The notes below the pieces were generated by a model that saw only the letters and a program-made list of their open reading frames with translations, was not told the origin of the DNA and did not search any database. From Paenibacillus zeirhizosphaerae (GTDB taxonomy: Bacteria > Bacillota > Bacilli > Paenibacillales > Paenibacillaceae): a stretch of DNA of 64,000 nucleotides. How positions within the stretch are numbered: position 1 is the stretch's first letter; each line of letters opens with the position of its first letter. The stretch lies in contig NZ_JAPCKK010000016.1 in the NCBI RefSeq assembly GCF_030705605.1, forward strand, positions 496,001 through 560,000. Direction: 5' to 3'. This document shows positions 61,508-64,000 of the stretch, piece after piece. The position numbers and the translations under genes were made by a program.

Positions 61508-61537
61508 GTTCTTCACGCGCTAAGAAAATTATTTTTT

Positions 61538-61909
61538 CTAAAAAGCAGCTTCAATATGCTCCGTAACAACTGCCTGTTGGTCCGGAAGCAGCCTGACAGC
61601 CACCATATCAAAACGGACCGGTATATCAGCCACCCCCCGCATATGCATGTAGATTTCAGCCGTATGCCGAACCTGGGTTATTTTGCGGGCAGTTACAGAC
61701 TCGGCTGCCGTTCCGTGGGTAGTTCCCGTCCTGCTCCTTACTTCTATAAAAATGAGCGTTCCGTCCTTCTCGGCGATAATATCTACTTCCCCGCTGCGGC
61801 ACCGCCAGTTGCGTTCTATAATTCTACAGCCTTTATCGATCAAATATTGTGCAGCCGTCTCCTCGCCCCGCGCGCCTTTGCGTCTGCGATTATCAGACAT
61901 CTCGGACAT
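61538..61909 (-). CDS. yraN: YraN/UPF0102 family protein (Holliday junction resolvase-like)
   Basis: A 123-residue protein with the nuclease-like fold GARGEETAAQYLIDKGCRIIERNWRCRSGEVDIIAEKDGTLIFIEVRSR. The E-D-ExR pattern is close to the ExK of resolvases, with the Lys replaced by Arg, as in many members. I chose the ATG at 61909, 7 nt after AAGG. The open frame upstream covers the neighbouring gene. Confidence 0.93.
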   Translation of the reverse strand: MSEMSDNRRRKGARGEETAAQYLIDKGCRIIERNWRCRSGEVDIIAEKDGTLIFIEVRSRTGTTHGTAAESVTARKITQVRHTAEIYMHMRGVADIPVRFDMVAVRLLPDQQAVVTEHIEAAF

Positions 61910-61919
61910 ATGGACACCT

Positions 61920-62228
61920 TCATTCCTGATATGAATCGCCTCCTGCCAGCTTATCCATGCGGTATACGTAGCTAAGCACCTCAGCGACAAGCTGGTACAG
62001 CTCCGTGGGAATCTGCTCATTCAGATCAAGCTTGGACAGGACCTCCACCAGCGCCGGGTCCTCTTGTACCGGAACACCGTGCTCTTTGGCTCTTTCCAGA
62101 ATGGCCTCCGCCACCTTGCCGCGGCCTTTGGCAACCACAACAGGTGCGTCATTTTCACCCGGGCTGTATTTAAGTGCAACCGCTTTTTTCTGGGACAGGG
62201 AAGGGGCGTCATCCGTCTGCTCTTTCAT
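61920..62228 (-). CDS. ylqH: FlhB C-terminal-like protein (YlqH type)
   Basis: A 102-residue protein similar to the cytoplasmic domain of FlhB, without membrane helices. AVALKYSPGENDAPVVVAKGRGKVAEAILERAKEHGVPVQED aligns with FlhB after the cleavage site, but the NPTH motif is missing. Such stand-alone proteins are found in Bacillota next to the FliK-like protein; their role in motility is not settled. Its start overlaps the upstream gene by 4 nt. Confidence 0.88.
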   Translation of the reverse strand: MKEQTDDAPSLSQKKAVALKYSPGENDAPVVVAKGRGKVAEAILERAKEHGVPVQEDPALVEVLSKLDLNEQIPTELYQLVAEVLSYVYRMDKLAGGDSYQE

Positions 62229-64000
62229 ACTTTGATATCGACTCCTTTATACACCTGCGGGCTGTAGTCCCCAACGATATGGGCGGCTGTGCCGCTTTCC
62301 GCCTGCACACGGACCGGGAGCGGCTCCGCTTTCAGTGTCAGAAGCTGGTAGCCGATACCGGCCAAAGATTCAATTATAGTTTCACGTGTACTGTCCAGCA
62401 AAGACTCCGTCCACTCGCTGTTATTATGCACTTTTACACTGACGATACGATTCACAACCTGGACATCAACCATCGTCGTTCCCAGAGCTTTCATATCAAG
62501 GTCAAACCATAGGCGGCAATTGGATGAATCCAACTCTCCGCGTTTGCCCCTTCTGGACTGGATCTGTACGGATGCCGTCTCCTGGCCGTCCGGTCCAACA
62601 AAAGGGATAAACATGTGCACCTGGGCAAAAGGAGCCGTCCGGTCCGTGTTCAGCAGCAACTGCTGTCCGGTCAGATGCTGCACAACCTGCTGCGCGGCCT
62701 CCTTCAGGGCCGGCGGCACGCTGCTGCTGTCCATCAACTGCAGCAGCAGCCCCTTGACGGTGGCGTCGTCCACCTGCGCCGCCGTCTGAGCTGCCGACGC
62801 TGCGCCTGTCGGCAGCTCCACACGCGCCGGGGCCAGCCCGGCCGCCGCGCGCAGCGCCTGCTGCTCGTGCTCCGCACCGAGCAGCTTCAGCACCCGCCCC
62901 ACCCACGGATCTTCCCTGTGGGTGACTGCGGGTGCTTGGCCTTCACCCGGTCCGTTGTCCGGGACCGGGTCCGCTTGCTGCGCCGCGATGCTGCGCAGCT
63001 CCTGCAGCAGCGTGCGCAGCTTAGGCAGCGCGTCTTCCTGCGGCGTAGCAGCCGCTGCTGCGCCGCCTGCCGGTAGCGGCACTCCTGCTGGCTTGTTACG
63101 GTCGGCTGCTACTGCCTCCGTCATCTCGCCCGCAACCACGGCCGTGCTGAAGGTCCCCCTGCCGGTGGGGAGGCGCGCTCCATCCGCTCTGTCCTTCCCG
63201 GCCGTTGCCGGCGCTCCACCATTCAGCGGGGAAGCGGCTGCGCCGGATCTCCCCTGCGCTCCTGGTGCTTCCAGCTCCGCATGATTCACATTTGCCATGC
63301 CGCCGCTTCCTCTAGCTTCAGCAGCCCCTGCTCCTTCACCCTGCCGTGCTGCGGCTCCATTTCCCATCCACTGAGCCGGGACCGCACCGATGTTGCCCGT
63401 CTTCGCTGCGGCCGAACCGGATCCGCTCATACCTGAAGCATTCGCACTATTCGGCAATACAGCAGTCTTTGCATTTACCTCTGAAGCCGGACTGCCGGTA
63501 GCGGCACCCGCAAGATCTGAACCACCACGGATTCCCTGCTTCAAAGTCTGTTCAACAAGCTTCTCCAGGGAAGACAGCAACTGGTCCAATGGAGGCCCGA
63601 AGATGGCCTGGTGCAGGCCTGCTACCGCTTCCGCGGTGATTGGAAGCCCCCGCTGGAAAGCCACAGCCGCCGCCTGAACAATCGTCTCCGGTTTGGCTCC
63701 GCTTGGCAGCAGGTAATCCACCGCCTCCCGCAGCAGCTCCGCATTTTCCGCCGTGAGGGGAATGCCGCTGCGCTGCATCAACTGGATCAACTCGCGGTTC
63801 TGCGACGTATCCGGCAGCTTTACCGATTGCAGCACCTCAGCTATGGCAACAGTTGAGATCGGTTGATTTGCTCCTTGAGACAGCGGCTTTAGCACGACAG
63901 TCCCATCATCGTTTGGGGGCTGCACTTGCAGCAGCGCCATCTGCCCTTCCTGAAGTGGTGTCTCTACCTTAGCCCGTACCTGCGTGCCTTGGATTTGCAG
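62225..64000 (-). CDS. ylqG: FliK-like large protein (YlqG type), 5' end outside window
   Basis: The frame is open from 62225 to the window edge, so the N-terminus is missing; 591 codons are visible. The C-terminal 130 residues (AQVHMFIPFVGPDGQETASVQIQSRRGKRGELDSSNCRLWFDLDMKALGTTMVDVQVVNRIVSVKVHNNSEWTESLLDSTRETIIESL) resemble a FliK C-terminal domain. The middle (about 62750-63500) is Ala/Gly/Pro-rich low complexity with high GC, unlike its neighbours. It forms a pair with ylqH, mirroring the FliK-FlhB pair of the flagellar cluster. A start at 63940 is only an internal Met. Confidence 0.85.
   Translation of the reverse strand: MQIQGTQVRAKVETPLQEGQMALLQVQPPNDDGTVVLKPLSQGANQPISTVAIAEVLQSVKLPDTSQNRELIQLMQRSGIPLTAENAELLREAVDYLLPSGAKPETIVQAAAVAFQRGLPITAEAVAGLHQAIFGPPLDQLLSSLEKLVEQTLKQGIRGGSDLAGAATGSPASEVNAKTAVLPNSANASGMSGSGSAAAKTGNIGAVPAQWMGNGAAARQGEGAGAAEARGSGGMANVNHAELEAPGAQGRSGAAASPLNGGAPATAGKDRADGARLPTGRGTFSTAVVAGEMTEAVAADRNKPAGVPLPAGGAAAAATPQEDALPKLRTLLQELRSIAAQQADPVPDNGPGEGQAPAVTHREDPWVGRVLKLLGAEHEQQALRAAAGLAPARVELPTGAASAAQTAAQVDDATVKGLLLQLMDSSSVPPALKEAAQQVVQHLTGQQLLLNTDRTAPFAQVHMFIPFVGPDGQETASVQIQSRRGKRGELDSSNCRLWFDLDMKALGTTMVDVQVVNRIVSVKVHNNSEWTESLLDSTRETIIESLAGIGYQLLTLKAEPLPVRVQAESGTAAHIVGDYSPQVYKGVDIKV

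Noticed and set aside
62502..62906. Gly/Ala/Arg-rich frame of 134 codons overlapping the FliK-like gene
   Set aside because: It is an out-of-frame reading of the GC-rich low-complexity part; composition explains it.

Overview
The window looks like a chromosomal segment of a low-to-mid GC, motile Bacillota, most likely Paenibacillus or a close relative. Three things point there: the Bacillus-type order of the translation, envelope, flagellar and protease genes; strong GGAGG ribosome binding sites with many TTG and GTG starts; and family versions typical of Paenibacillus (EF-Ts of 216 residues, a eukaryote/archaeal-type ProRS next to polC, FapA and DUF6115 genes between sigD and rpsB). Almost every gene lies on the minus strand, so transcription runs from high to low coordinates. 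Only psiE and ohr are on the plus strand. I saw no rRNA, tRNA, insertion sequence, prophage, CRISPR array or defence island.

Layout in the direction of transcription: (a) 64000-61461: a FliK-like protein cut by the window edge, an FlhB-C-terminal-like protein and yraN. (b) 61363-57373: a nitroreductase, comM, the divergent ohrR/ohr peroxide-response pair with its operator, and psiE. (c) 57118-49397: sucC-sucD, dprA, topA, trmFO, hslV. (d) 49353-47722: hslU and its terminator. (e) 47527-19699: the fla/che cluster, with flgC-fliE-fliF-fliG-fliH-fliI-fliJ-motE-fliK-flgD-(TIGR02530)-flgE-flbD-fliL-fliM-fliY-cheY-fliO-fliP-fliQ-fliR-flhB-flhA-flhF-flhG-cheB-cheA-cheW-cheC-cheD-(unknown)-sigD. (f) 19659-16645: fapA, a small unknown protein, a SwrB-like DUF6115 protein and an MltG-like membrane protein. 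(g) 16429-13492: rpsB, tsf, pyrH, frr. (h) 13407-9246: uppS, cdsA, dxr, rseP (undecaprenyl, phospholipid and isoprenoid precursors, and an intramembrane protease). (i) 9193-3300: proS and polC. (j) 2964-1: rimP, nusA, ylxR, ylxQ and the 5' part of infB.

The flagellar cluster encodes the rod/MS-ring/C-ring/export apparatus, hook assembly (FlgD, FliK, FlgE), the switch with its CheY-P phosphatases (FliY, CheC), the CheA/CheW/CheB/CheD signalling core, the FlhF/FlhG placement pair, and the sigma factor for late genes. CheR, receptors, stators and flagellin must lie elsewhere.

The clearest departures from the Bacillus subtilis plan are: no flgB or codY in the 425-bp gap between hslU and flgC; no xerC/codV between trmFO and hslV, where a nested perfect inverted repeat sits instead; hairpins on both sides of the hook gene flgE; an unusual HslV N-terminus; an OhrR with a second cysteine placed as in two-cysteine OhrR proteins; and a set of unfamiliar genes between cheD and rpsB. 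I did not find a self-contained novel system. The best leads are those gaps and RNA structures and the two or three unknown proteins flanking sigD. Many starts were moved to TTG/GTG/ATG codons 7-11 nt downstream of a GGAGG-like site where the longest reading frame would begin inside or before that site.
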